DNA of 64,000 bases. It comes from Brachionus manjavacas. Its lineage: Eukaryota > Rotifera > Eurotatoria > Ploima > Brachionidae. Position numbers and translations under genes: made by a program. The stretch lies in assembly GCA_019054805.1 (NCBI GenBank), contig JAHQIY010000038.1:124001-188000 (forward strand). Direction: 5' to 3'. The notes beneath the pieces are model-generated. The model was given only the letters and a program-made list of their open reading frames with translations, had not been told where the DNA came from and ran no database searches. Of the stretch, positions 34,298 through 44,933 are shown piece by piece (the first letter of the stretch is position 1; every line of letters begins with the position of its first letter).

Positions 34298-36098
34298 ATG
34301 CCAAGTTCTGCTCCCATGGGAACTCTCGCTTTCGACGAGTTCGGCCGGCCATTCATAATCCTAAAAGAACAAGACTCCAAAATTCGATTGTCTGGCATTG
34401 AGGCGCACAAGTCTCACATTCTAGCAGCTAAGACAGTTGCCAACACTCTCAAGTCATCACTTGGGCCCAAAGGACTGGACAAAATGATGGTCTCACCAGA
34501 TGGCGAAGTCACAGTCACAAACGACGGCGCCACTATTCTAAAAATGATGGACGTCGAGAACCAAATAGCTAGACTTATGGTTGAGCTGTCCAAGTCTCAG
34601 GACGATGAAATCGGCGATGGAACCACTGGTGTGGTTGTTTTGGCCGGGGCGCTGATGGAACAAGCCGAAGCTCTGTTGGACAAAGGCATCCATCCGATCC
34701 GCATTGCTGATGGATACGAAATGGCTGCCAAAGTTGCCTGTGAAAATTTGGACTCCATCGCCGAAAGCTATCCCATCGATTTGAACCATTTGGAGCCGTT
34801 GATTCAAACAGCCATGACAACTTTGGGCTCAAAAATAATAAACCGTTGTCACCGACAAATGGCAGAGATAGCTGTGAACGCCATTTTGGCCGTGGCTGAC
34901 ATGGACCGCAAGGATGTCGACTTTGAGCTCATCAAAGTCGAGGGCAAAGTGGGCGGAAAACTAGAGGACACAATGTTGGTCAAAGGAGTTGTCATCGATA
35001 AAGACTTTTCTCATCCCCAAATGCCTAAGCAAGTAAAGGACGCTAAAATTGCCATCTTAACTTGTCCCTTTGAGCCACCAAAGCCAAAGACCAAGCACAA
35101 GTTGGATGTTACATCGGTTGATGATTACAAAAAGCTAAGAGAGTACGAGAGGGCAAAATTTGAAGAAATGGTCGATCAAGTAAAAAAGACCGGCTGCAAC
35201 CTGGTCATTTGCCAATGGGGCTTTGACGACGAAGCGAACCATCTGTTGCTGCAGCGTGAGCTGCCAGCAATTAGATGGGTCGGCGGTCCGGAAATTGAGC
35301 TTGTAGCCATAGCCACTGGCGGAAGGATTGTGCCACGCTTTAGTGAACTAACAGCCGAAAAGCTCGGCTATGCCGGAACTGTCAGAGAGCTGAGCTTCGG
35401 AACTACTCGCGACCATATGCTGGTAATCGAAGAGTGCAGAAACTCAAGAGCAGTTACCATTTTTATCCGAGGCGGTAATAAGATGATTATTGAAGAAGCT
35501 AAGAGGGCTCTTCATGACGCTCTGTGCGTGGTCAGAAACTTGGTGAAAGACAATAGAGTGGTTTATGGCGGAGGTGCTGCTGAAGTCTCTTGTGCATTAG
35601 CTGTGTCGAAAGCTGCGAACAGTGTGGCCTCGTTGGAGCAGTATGCAATGAGAGCTTTTTCGGATGCCTTGGAAAACATTCCGATTGCTTTGGCCGAGAA
35701 CAGTGGTCTCGCTCCAATTGAAACTTTGGCCGATTTGAAATCAAGACAAATTAAGGAGAACAATCCGAGATTAGGAGTTGATTGTCTTCAGTCAGGCACC
35801 AATGGTAAGAATGCGCACCCAAATTTAGCCGCCTCGTCTAAATTTGCTTGTAGTCGTTTAATTTTGAAAATTTCATTTTTTAAACTAAAAAGTTTATTAA
35901 TCTAATCAAAATTTTTTCTTATTTTCTTATTTTTGCTCACTGATAACTAATCAAGCAATTTTAATTGTAGACATGAAAGACCAACAAGTAATTGAAACAT
36001 TGATTGGAAAAAAACAACAAATCTACTTGGCTACTCAGCTGGTTAGAATGATACTCAAAATAGATGACATACGTTTACCTGGCGAACCAATGGAATAG
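34298..36098 (+). CDS. CCT5: T-complex protein 1 subunit epsilon (CCT5)
   Basis: Two exons, 34298-35804 and 35971-36098, joined inside the codon for Asp of GTNDMK. The product is 544 aa, close to the 541 aa of human CCT5. Near-identity to metazoan CCT5 is seen throughout, for example [13 protein letters not shown] at the N-terminus, TNDGATI (74-80), the nucleotide-binding GDGTT (106-110), the epsilon-specific [16 protein letters not shown], and exon 2 [16 protein letters not shown]. The subunit is one of eight in the cytosolic chaperonin ring that folds actin and tubulin using ATP. Without splicing the first exon would run on for about 33 unrelated residues, so the 166-bp intron is well supported. 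Exon GC is clearly above the flanks, as expected for a conserved, highly expressed gene. Confidence 0.98.
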
Positions 36099-36539
36099 AT
36101 AAATTTTACTTGTTCAATAATCATTTATCGACTGCACTCGACCAATTTAACAAATCTAAATTTATTCAGAAACAACAACAAAAAAAACAACCCGTATTTT
36201 AATTTGGTTAACTTATTTTTTTTAAACTTATTTCTGAAATTGATAATTTTAAATAAAAGATCGATCAAATTTTATTTCTAAAACATCCGAGCTTCATTTA
36301 ATTAAGCTCAATTTTTTTTTTCAATTTTTGTTTTTAACAATTCAAATTGGAAAATGACAAATGTCTGCCACTTAGTTAAGAGAAAAACTGAACATTATTT
36401 ATATGGAACAATGTTAAAAGTTCTTTTAAAAAAAAGGTTTTTTATGAGAATATTTTTATGCTAAATAAAGGAAAATTTTTGAAAATTTTTGAAAATTTGC
36501 AAGTAAATGTGTTGATTTTGTGCAATTTGTTTTGTTTTG

Positions 36540-36600
36540 TATTTATTTTTCATTTGTGTTTCTGTTTGAGCTTAGGCTCCTTCAGATGAAGAAAAAATCA
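36540..36600 (-). mobile_element. Retrotransposon family-2 tail, minus orientation
   Basis: GAGCTTAGGCTCCTTCAGAT (36568-36587) is the reverse complement form of the stem-loop plus ATCTGAAGGAGC that ends family-2 elements (compare 47140 and 31929). T-rich sequence to its left would be the A-rich tail. Only the last few dozen bases of the element are recognisable. Confidence 0.55.
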
Positions 36601-36779
36601 AAACAGTTTTAAAATATCTTAAAAAAGATGGAGGTAAGTTAAAACTTTACAAAAATAACTGATAAAAACACGATTGATAACTTGGGAAATTAAAAAAGTT
36701 GGGAAATAAGAATAAAAATTTATATGAACTCACTCAAATTTACAAAAACAAAACCCTTGAACAAAGCACTAAAATTGGA

Positions 36780-37215
36780 GTCAATTAGACAAATTTATTA
36801 TAAGCAAAAATATTCTTTGTCAAACAAATTTTCAATAACCAATTATGCAAAAACGTTTTTGAATACTTAAGAAAAGTTTATAAGATATTTAATAGAGAGA
36901 ATACTTCTTTTATTAAACAGTTATCAAAAGTTGAAGATCTAACTCTTATAAATTGCACTGAATACGATTTGGCATTCAGTATTCTTTTGATTGAATGGTG
37001 CCTCGAATGTAGCAACTCTAGACTAACTGACTCGATAAAATACTATTTTTATTTAATAGAATATTGTATATTGAATAATCTTAATCATTTTTTTGTATAT
37101 AACAAATTGAGTTTGTTACTTAATTGTAAAATGGATATTTAACTGTCCATTTTTTTTTTTTATTATTTCAATTTGTCCATGGGACTTTAACCTTAATTAA
37201 ATAAATAAATAAAAA
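36780..37215 (+). mobile_element. Non-LTR C-terminal fragment with tail
   Basis: A mostly open plus frame reads VEDLTLINCTEYDLAFSILL and SRLTDSIKYYFYLIEYC before NCKMDI and a stop near 37141. I take this as a retroelement polyprotein end because, 35 bp later, the stem GTCC-ATG-GGAC (37175-37185) is followed by TTAATTAAATAAATAAATA, the arrangement seen at other non-LTR tails. The protein itself was not recognised as a named family. Confidence 0.5.
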
Positions 37216-39127
37216 ATAAATAAATACGTTGTATGTGATCTAAGGAGTAGAGAAATTAAAAAATTAAGAAAATAAAGAACAAAGTATTATTAAAACATGG
37301 AATTTCTTTAAAAAAATATACAGAAAAATAAAATAATTTAAAGTATAATTTATTTATTTATTCACAAAAAAAATTAATAAATTGAAGATTAAAAAAAGTA
37401 GCCCGTTCCACACTTCTGGTTGCAATTTTTTAATTTTTAATGTCTCTAAAATGAGAATTCATGATTGAGAGCACTGGGTTACTGTTTTTTATATTTACTG
37501 ATTGCATCTTAATTATCAATCTTTACTGCAAAATAAGCTCGCCTCTCAAAATTCTTGGTTCCACTGATGTTCAATTGAACTTTGATAATCTTAACTTGGC
37601 ACAATTTAGGCCTTTAAAATTTACCCATTGCATCCTTGACGGAGTAATAAAAGTGCAGAAAAAAAACTGGAATATTTTTTTTAATAGTCCCAAAAATCCT
37701 CGCATAATTTAATCAAAAATTAACTAACATGAGTGCTGCAAAACAGGCTCGAAACTGCCCTGGAGCCCAACTCCTGAATTATTTTTCAAAAAAAAAAAAT
37801 AGATCAATTTTAAAATTTTCGAAATTCAAACTTTCGATTTTCAATTACATGAACTTAATTTTTTTAGAGTTTATTTCAAAATTTGAATAATTTAACTTTG
37901 ATAACTTGTTGTTAAATTATTTCAAATAAACTATGTAATAAAAAAAATTAAATACTCTAATATTTTAATTTTTTTATATATTATCAATTTTTTTTAATGA
38001 ATTTAAATAAATGAAGTATTAATCAATTTAAGACAATTTAAAAAAACTCTAATTAAATATTAAAGTTGGTTATTGTGAGTATATGTATGAAGATTTTATT
38101 TTTTTAAAAATTTGAAAATTTGGGTTTTAAGTATTAAGATTACTTATAAAAAACAAAGTTTAAATTCGACTTGTCTATTTTATAGAAAAAAAAAACTAGA
38201 AACTAAAATAAAATAAAAAAATTAATAATTTAATTTAAAAAAACGAAATTTTCAAATTAATTTAAACTTTTAATAGAATTTTCCAGGCTTAAGTCAAAGC
38301 CAGACTTTGAATTTAAAATTGAAGTTTCATTAAACACAATAATAAAAAAAACTTTTTTTAATTTGTAATGAAATGAACTTAATTTAAATTGAAATCAATC
38401 AATTTGTCTTACAAAAAGAAACCAAAATACTAATTAAAATTTCATTATTCAAAGTTTTGACTTGACTTGAAAAATATAAAATTTTATGTCCAGACTTTAC
38501 TTTCACTTTTGACCAACTCTGATACCTAGTTTTTTTTAAACTTGACGGGTTTGTTTTTTGTTTATAAAAGGATGATGAATCAAATTCAGATTCTAGAAAA
38601 GGTTTTATTATCTATAAATCTAACTAAAGATTTTATTCTAAGGAATAGAATTATTTTTTTTAAATTTGTTGGCTCATTAACAATGGCTTTAAGATCCAAA
38701 TAATAGAACATCACTTGGAATGAGGATTTTTGACAAAGAAAAAAGCTCAATAATGTATGATTAGGATAAAAGATTTATTTATTCATTCTAAAAAAACATA
38801 TTTTAACATTTTGCATTGAGTGTGCTTATTAAGCTACATAAAACTTTTAAAAAAATATTTTTTTATTAGGTAAAAAAGTTGTTTAATAGAAATAAAAAGT
38901 TTTTAGAAATTTACGTATCGAAATTTTTTAATAAAATTAATAAATAAATTAATTCTCAATTGTTTGATTTATTTTGTTAGTTTATTTTTGGATCACATGC
39001 TATGCATTTAGATCGCTAATTTATGATCTAAAAATTTTAAATCATAAACCATTTGATCAGTTCAAATAACCATTTCCTATGATCATTGTAGATCATAAAA
39101 AGACACAATTGTCTTTCAATTACCAGA
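37216..39127. other. Gene-free stretch; possible palindromic element end
   Basis: No gene is supported. A short GC-richer stretch lies at 37735-37775. At 38460-38522 the sequence ends in ACTTTTGACCAACTCTGATA, the inverted counterpart of ATACCAGAGTTGTTAAAAAG at 20742, so both may be termini of one MITE family rich in AAGTC units. Confidence 0.4.
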
Positions 39128-39790
39128 TCAATTAGTCATCACATTAGCTAAAAGGCCCCATGGTTCTTTGTTTATTGTGCTGTTGACAGAAAAATATTTG
39201 CTTTGAGCACGATTTCGATTCAGACTTGAAATGTTAAACATCGAAGCTGGTTTGGTCCCAATAGGTCTTAGGTCCGATCTTCCTCGAAGCTCTGAATATT
39301 CGTCATACCTTTTATGCATTTCAGGAGCATAACTAGAACGAGTGGCACAAGTCAAATGAGCTCGCTTGGCACAGTTATTACTAGTCGTGTTTTTTGCAAA
39401 AAGTTTGGGAGCTACTGTCCACTTGCGACTTGACTGAATAATTTCTAGCTTTTGGTCTGTACCGGGCGAAGTCTGGTCCCATGCACACTCAACTTGGCAT
39501 TGCTGTATTGTTTTAAAATAACTATTGAACAAAAAAGACGTATTCAGCGATTGAATGCGTTCTATGATTTCTTCGTAGAGGCTTTTTACATTTTTTTGCT
39601 CATTTTTATCAACCATTTGGACCTTTTCTTTTATTTCAAAGTTCCATCGGGATTTTTTGAACCTATTGTTCTTGGCTTTGGGCTTTTGCTTTGACTTGGC
39701 TGATTCAAACAAGGCTGTAAACTCATCAGGAGTTATTCGCAACGATTCTATCATTTTTGATTTCCATTCGTTTGAAATTGAGTCGTTCAT
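39128..39790 (-). CDS. Unrecognised 220-aa protein, single exon
   Basis: An open frame from ATG (39790) to stop (39128) has balanced amino-acid content and GC well above the neighbourhood, which argues for a real gene. No signal peptide or membrane helix. The N-terminal half is basic and likely helical (KSLYEEIIERIQSL at about 69-82). The C-terminal half is rich in Arg, Ser and Asn and includes EMHKRYDEYSELRGRSDL. No domain is recognised. Small proteins with such Arg/Tyr-rich, poorly ordered C-termini are common among axonemal inner-tubule proteins, but that is only an analogy. The gene runs in the same direction as the 411-aa gene upstream of it. Confidence 0.65.
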   Translation of the reverse strand: MNDSISNEWKSKMIESLRITPDEFTALFESAKSKQKPKAKNNRFKKSRWNFEIKEKVQMVDKNEQKNVKSLYEEIIERIQSLNTSFLFNSYFKTIQQCQVECAWDQTSPGTDQKLEIIQSSRKWTVAPKLFAKNTTSNNCAKRAHLTCATRSSYAPEMHKRYDEYSELRGRSDLRPIGTKPASMFNISSLNRNRAQSKYFSVNSTINKEPWGLLANVMTN

Positions 39791-41280
39791 ATCAATTTTT
39801 TTGCATTAAAAGTGTGCAAGATTTCTCATCATTTTGATAAAGTTTAAATATGAGTAAAAGTGTGCTAATAGAACCCAAATTAGCAAATAAAAATAGAATT
39901 AAAAATTTGTTGGAAGATTAAAATAAATATTTAATTAGTTTTATATTTTTTTTTAAGGAGCGAAAATCCGAGGCCAATTGATTACCCTTTGATGCAAACT
40001 TTGATTCACTTAAAATTAAGTCTCTGCAAAGTTCTGTGAATTTCAATATAAATCTTTCGAAATATAATAAAGATAAAATTCTTTTTCATTAATTAAATTT
40101 GACAAAATTGAGCTTTAAAAAAAATAAATGATTAAACAAGATATGCTTCAAATTTGAAAAACCGAAAAAAATTGTAAAATCAGTGAAAAAATATGGGAAA
40201 AAAAAGCCGAAGATGGCCAAAATGTGTGTAAATTTTAGCAAAAGACTTGCCGAAAAAATTTATCATAAATTTAATAAAATGAAAATTCTTCACTCTGTTA
40301 AATTGAAAATTTTACGAATTGCATCTAATTTTATTATCTATATTTTGTATTTTATTTCATTATTTTTAAATTAAAATTCAGAGTTAAAAAAATTCCTGTG
40401 TTAGAAAAAATTCAGTAAAAAGACCAGAGTCGGTCAAAATTCAAAGTCTAATGTTTAAAAAAGATTAGAGAAACTCAAGATTATTTTAAAATTTAGAACT
40501 AAATTTTTTTTTTAAATGAAAAAAAACTGCAACAAAGAAATTGCCAATATATGCATTATTTGCAGAGTCGGTCAAATATCCAAGATTGGTATTTTTGACT
40601 GTAAAATGCATAAATGTATATATTGGTGAAGAAAAGAACAATTTTTTTAAATTAAAATAATATCCTCAGTTTTTCAAATTCACATTTTAAAATTAATTTC
40701 TTAGATTTTTTTGCTAATATCACAAGACTTAAGCTATTCCATTTTTTGATTGTTTCAAATTAAAAAAACAAAAATTAATTTTTCATCTGTCCAAGTTTAT
40801 TCTTAGCAATCAGGTGGACTTTTAAAAGAATTTAATTTTTCTCATCTTCTTTTTTGTTTAAAATAATTAGAGTTAACAAATCTTTTGGTTGTGAAAAATA
40901 ATCATCGCCTTTGTTTATAATCATGGCGTTTATGTCAGAGTGTTAATTTGATTTTCATAAAAAAATGTGTAAAAAAGCACTTTATTTATTTATTTATTTA
41001 TTGAATTGAATTAACCTCCTTCAAGGAGAAGTAAAAAAATAAAAATAAAATTTTTTTGTGTTTTTGTGTTTTTTTTTTAAAAATTAAAAATTATTACCTA
41101 AAAATAAAATTATAAAAATAAAAAGGAACATTAGTTCAAAAATAGAAAAAGGCATGAAAGTTAGAAAGCAAGATAATTGGGACCACAATTCATGACTTTA
41201 TGGAGCCAGAGACTTAAATTTTTTCTGAATTAATTATTAAAATTTTTAAATTTTCAAATTTTTCCAAAATTGAATTTTTC
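39791..41280. other. Gene-free stretch between two minus-strand genes
   Basis: This contains the retroelement tail at 40981-41028 and otherwise AT-rich sequence. The part next to 39790 should carry the promoter of the 220-aa gene. Confidence 0.4.
40981..41028 (-). mobile_element. Retrotransposon family-1 tail
   Basis: On the minus strand: CTCCTTGAAGGAG stem-loop (41028-41016), TTAATTCAATTCAA, then AAAT units to 40981. It matches the tails at 7629 and 44934. The adjoining body (up to about 41100) is A-rich and not recognisable. Confidence 0.6.
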
Positions 41281-42516
41281 TCAAAAATTTTGATATGTTT
41301 TAAATACTTGTGCGTATTCTTGGTCTAAAAGCTTGCATTCGTAAACCGATTGCAGCGGATTGTCGAACAATGACTTTCTGAGATCAAATAGACCCATTGT
41401 GTAGTAGGATGCACTAAAATAGGAGAAAAATCTGGAACGGTCATTAAAAACACGGCCGTACATTTCCGACTCATTTTCATAGTCATTAATTGGATCATTG
41501 CAAATAAACTGCAATCGTTCCAAATTATCTAATAGTTGTCGGTATCCTTGGCTTATCGGATTCGAGTTTTTGAACTCGATGTGGTCACTTAGAATCAGCG
41601 GTTTGGACAAAAACATTTCAATATCCAGAAAATTTTCGTATTGAAAATGATCAGTGCTTTTCGAAGTGGTTTCGTGTAGCACATCGGCGAATGATTCATT
41701 TTCGAGCAAAATTTTGAAAAAACCTATCCAAAATTTCCCACTTGCACATTCAAAATTTTGCTGAGAAATCAGCAACGGAATGTACTTGGAAACATACTTT
41801 TGGAGCAAAAATTTGAGCAATTTCTCAAAATTTGCTTCGATTTGATAGTTGAGATCAATTTCGAATATTAAGCCACAGTTTGTTTCCAAGTGAGCTGCCC
41901 TTTCGCAATTTTCATAAAGCAAAAGAGCTAAATTGAACACAAATTCATGATCGAATATGAAGTTCTCATCTAGAAATTTAACAAGTTCACTTTCTAGGGA
42001 AGTGAGGGCGAGCAGTATTTTGGGTATTTGCAGCACCAAATCTTGTCTTGGATAGGCGTCAATAGTTTTTTGGCCAACAAAGCTCCAAAATTTTTTGCTC
42101 TGCTTTAAATCGGCGAGATTGGAAACTTTTTCAGTGATCAATTTGCGCTTTTGGTCGTAGTGACAATCGATGATGGACGACACTTGCTGATAAAACAAGC
42201 CAGAGTCCACGGCTTCGCTGCTCCGCAGCGATTCTTCTTCGTTTGCGTTTTCGAACTCTCGGCTGAAGCAAACTGCGCTAGTTGAGGACTCCGAACAGGA
42301 CGAGTATGCCGAAGTGGTAGTTGTCACAGATGATAGAGATGAAAATTCAGTGTTTAAACTTAGAAAATTGTCATCAATGTTTTCATCAAAATTAAATTCG
42401 TCTTTACTGTCAGTTTTTATTATGTCACTAAAATTGTTAGATTCATTTTTTAAACTAAAAAGTTTGGTGCTAAAAAAAAAATTTTCATTATTAAAAACCA
42501 TTGTTCGGTTTTTCAA
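41281..42516 (-). CDS. Unrecognised 411-aa protein, single exon
   Basis: One uninterrupted frame from ATG (42516) to stop (41281). The second Met (residue 6) is an alternative start. Residues about 55-105 are Ser/Thr/Glu-rich and probably disordered (TTTTSAYSSCSESSTSAVC). From about 110 to the end the sequence is rich in hydrophobic heptads and aromatic residues (KKFWSFVGQKTIDAYPRQD, KFWIGFFKILLENESF), predicting an all-helical fold. There is no signal peptide, catalytic motif or zinc site. I do not recognise the family. It lies head-to-head with HOP2, 315 bp apart, and may be co-regulated with it. Codon content is clearly that of a gene, not of the flanking repeats. Confidence 0.7.
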   Translation of the reverse strand: MKNRTMVFNNENFFFSTKLFSLKNESNNFSDIIKTDSKDEFNFDENIDDNFLSLNTEFSSLSSVTTTTSAYSSCSESSTSAVCFSREFENANEEESLRSSEAVDSGLFYQQVSSIIDCHYDQKRKLITEKVSNLADLKQSKKFWSFVGQKTIDAYPRQDLVLQIPKILLALTSLESELVKFLDENFIFDHEFVFNLALLLYENCERAAHLETNCGLIFEIDLNYQIEANFEKLLKFLLQKYVSKYIPLLISQQNFECASGKFWIGFFKILLENESFADVLHETTSKSTDHFQYENFLDIEMFLSKPLILSDHIEFKNSNPISQGYRQLLDNLERLQFICNDPINDYENESEMYGRVFNDRSRFFSYFSASYYTMGLFDLRKSLFDNPLQSVYECKLLDQEYAQVFKTYQNF

Positions 42517-42831
42517 TTGACCAATTTTCTAATCAATTCTGTTTGAAAGCTAACTTCAAATCTAAAAATGGCTTAAAAATAATTAAAATGTAAAGGTTTT
42601 TGTGATGAAAATTTTATTTACTAAAATCTTAGATTAAATCTCAATCTTGTTTTTTTGGTTTGTTGCTTTTCTCGTAAGTCAAACGAGATCTGTATCTTGA
42701 AAGATAGAAGTACAAGAGTGTGGTTTTTGCATTCAAAGATGTAAGTGAATTTTTTGCAAGTCAAATGCAATTTTTATTTCATCTTCACAAAATTTTTAAT
42801 ATTCATAAATAAGAAAAATCTTGGCAGAAAA
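42517..42831. promoter_or_regulatory. Probable bidirectional promoter region
   Basis: Only 315 bp separate the start codons of the 411-aa gene (minus) and HOP2 (plus), so both promoters and 5' UTRs must fit here unless upstream non-coding exons exist. It is slightly GC-richer than other intergenic DNA (for example TCTCGTAAGTCAAACGAGAT, a near-palindrome at 42670-42689). No specific factor site is assigned. Confidence 0.45.
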
Positions 42832-43838
42832 ATGAGTAAAAGTAAAATTTTTTTATTATTTATTTGGCTGGTTTGTTTGCATTGCCCATGTTCCCTCGAA
42901 GACATCCCAAATATCACCTAGTCATCCAACTTATTTGTTTCATTTATTTTGTATTTTCTTTTTGCAATTAAAGAAATTTTCTATTTGTCTCTGTGTTACC
43001 TTGGTGCAATTGTTGGAACATAATCTTTTAGAATTATTTGTTTATTTCTTGTAATGCTTGCTAATCTTTTTTAAAAGACAAGGTTGAAAATGAAAATATT
43101 GTTCTCGATTTCTTGGTCAAACAAAATAGACCGTTCAGTGCTCAAGATGTTACTACTAATGTAAACATTGATTTGGGAAAATCGTCAATAGCAAACATAC
43201 TGGAAAAACTAGCAGTGGACAATCGCATCATTGAAAAAACCTATGGAAAACAAAAAATTTATATGGCTCTTCAGGTATGGAGAACAAAATTTTTGAATAA
43301 TTATATTTAAAAAATAAAAATAATTAAAATTAGAGTATAGACACCAAGAACATTAAGAGCAATCTGAGAGATTTGGATGAAAAAATAGTTGTATCGAAAT
43401 CTGAATTAAACCGAATTGTACAGGAAAATTTAAGTATGGAGACTAAATTGCAATCTCATGGCGACAAAGTGCCTATAAATGAACTTGAGAAAAGAATTGA
43501 AGACATACAAAGTGAAATAAAAGATTTAGAACAGCGTTTAAATAATTTTAGATCAATGAATACAAAATTAATTACCAAGGAGGAAAAAATTAAAGTATTT
43601 TTATTTGTAAGAAAAAAAAATTACTGAATTTCTAATAAAAAAGGCTGATAAAGATTTAGAAAAATATGGCAAGAAATTACGTCTTTTAAGAAGAATCGGC
43701 AAAGAAATGATTGAAACTATATTGGAAAATTCCAATATTAAGAAAAAGGATTTGATTGTAAGAATTAAAAATTATTCTTGAAAATTTCTAATTGACAATC
43801 TTAATTTGAAGGAAGACTTGTGCTTAGTTCTAGAATAA
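42832..43838 (+). CDS. PSMC3IP: Homologous-pairing protein 2 (HOP2 / PSMC3IP)
   Basis: Five exons: 42832-42841, 43078-43274, 43334-43594, 43644-43757, 43812-43838. All are in phase; the product is 202 aa (human 217). It starts MSKNKVENENIVLDFL. A winged-helix DNA-binding domain at 5-69 includes QNRPFSAQDV and the family hallmark YGKQKIYMA. A coiled coil with repeated leucines follows at about 80-150, then the conserved basic RRIGKEMIETI region and a short acidic end. HOP2 pairs with MND1 and stimulates DMC1/RAD51 strand exchange during meiosis, in the nucleus. Introns are 236, 59, 49 and 54 bp. The first exon is only 10 nt; the same phase would be met by few other ATG/donor pairs nearby, so this start is likely but unproven. 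Confidence 0.92.
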
Positions 43839-44933
43839 TTTGTAAATCCAAAAGTTTGAAAAATTCCAAAAAGTTGGGACATGACTAAAAGATATTTTTT
43901 TTAAATTAATAACTGCATTATTTTCTAATTTTTATTTAATTTATTTATTAGTAAATACAAAAGTAAAGAAGCTAATTATTAACCATATATAGATTAAACA
44001 AGATACTAAATTATGAAGTGATTACAGAGGAGTTTGGCTATCAAATGATTAAAGTTAATCAATGGCAGTGAAAATTTCAATAAACCTATATTAATTTTTG
44101 AGATATTTCAATATACCAAAATTTAAAAATTTAGCTTTTTTTTTCATTTAAATTTTGACAACATTTAATTTTGCATTGAATACATTGTAAAAGAATTTAT
44201 TAAATTTTGATTTTGTTGTTTTAGATTATCGGAAACTATTTAATTTTGATACTTTTTCTAAATTCACATCAACAATTTTTGCACAATTTTGTAATTTTGA
44301 TTTTTGTATATCTCAAATATCTAAATAACTAAAATAGTAAAAGTAAATATAGTAAAAAAAAATGCATCCAATATATATTTATATGTTATCCCAATTTTGA
44401 TATTTACGAAATTTAACAAAGATTAAATAATTCACAAATTTGCGAGGACTTATTCTTTTTATTAACAGAAACAAGATTCTGGTAGAAAAAATTTTCAGCT
44501 ATTCATTGATTGTTTATGCAGCCAAATTGATTAAAGATTGTTGGGTACTGTAAATAATAGATATTTTAAAAATTTGCATACCTTACTTTGACAACCCATT
44601 ACTTTTTGAATAATGCATCTTTTTCGATTAAAAAAATAGAATCTAAAAGAGTTTTCGAGAAAATTTTTCGCGAAAACTGTGAGAAGAAGCACAACGGAGG
44701 TGCATTAATTCCCAAATCAATTTAAGAGGTAAAAGTTTCAAAGATGAAATGGATATGGTAGCATGGATCAAGGTTCTAAAAATTTAGTTAAAAAATGATG
44801 ACCAAATGTGAACAGGGAATTCAAGTGAATCTGTCAGAGCTGTCCATGTCCTGTCCATGCTCAAAATTAAAAAAAGTTGAAATGTTTAAAATAAATGATT
44901 TGATTAAGTACGCAAAGTACAAATTGGCTAGTT
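43839..44933. other. Stretch with possible coding fragments of unknown origin
   Basis: Mostly AT-rich non-coding. Around 44640-44770 the plus strand reads FEKIFRENCEKKHNGGALIP and DEMDMVAWIKV, and 44795-44940 reads SELSMSCPCSKLKKVEMF, in different frames. These look like protein-coding remnants just outside the retroelement at 44934, but I cannot name them or build a spliced model. Confidence 0.3.

Noticed and set aside
34538..35763. Minus-strand ORFs inside CCT5
   Set aside because: Antisense frames of a GC-richer conserved gene; no similarity or independent signal.
35805..35905. CCT5 reading through to the stop at 35905
   Set aside because: The frame after 35804 encodes unrelated residues, while splicing GTAAGA to TTGTAG at 35970 restores the conserved CCT5 C-terminus exactly.
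36574..36632. Possible short exon between TTAG and GTAAG reading APSDEEKIKTVLKYLKKDGG
   Set aside because: The first 14 bases are part of the family-2 retroelement stem-loop in minus orientation (GAGCTTAGGCTCCTTCAGAT), so the acceptor-like TTAG is explained by that structure, and no neighbouring exon fits.
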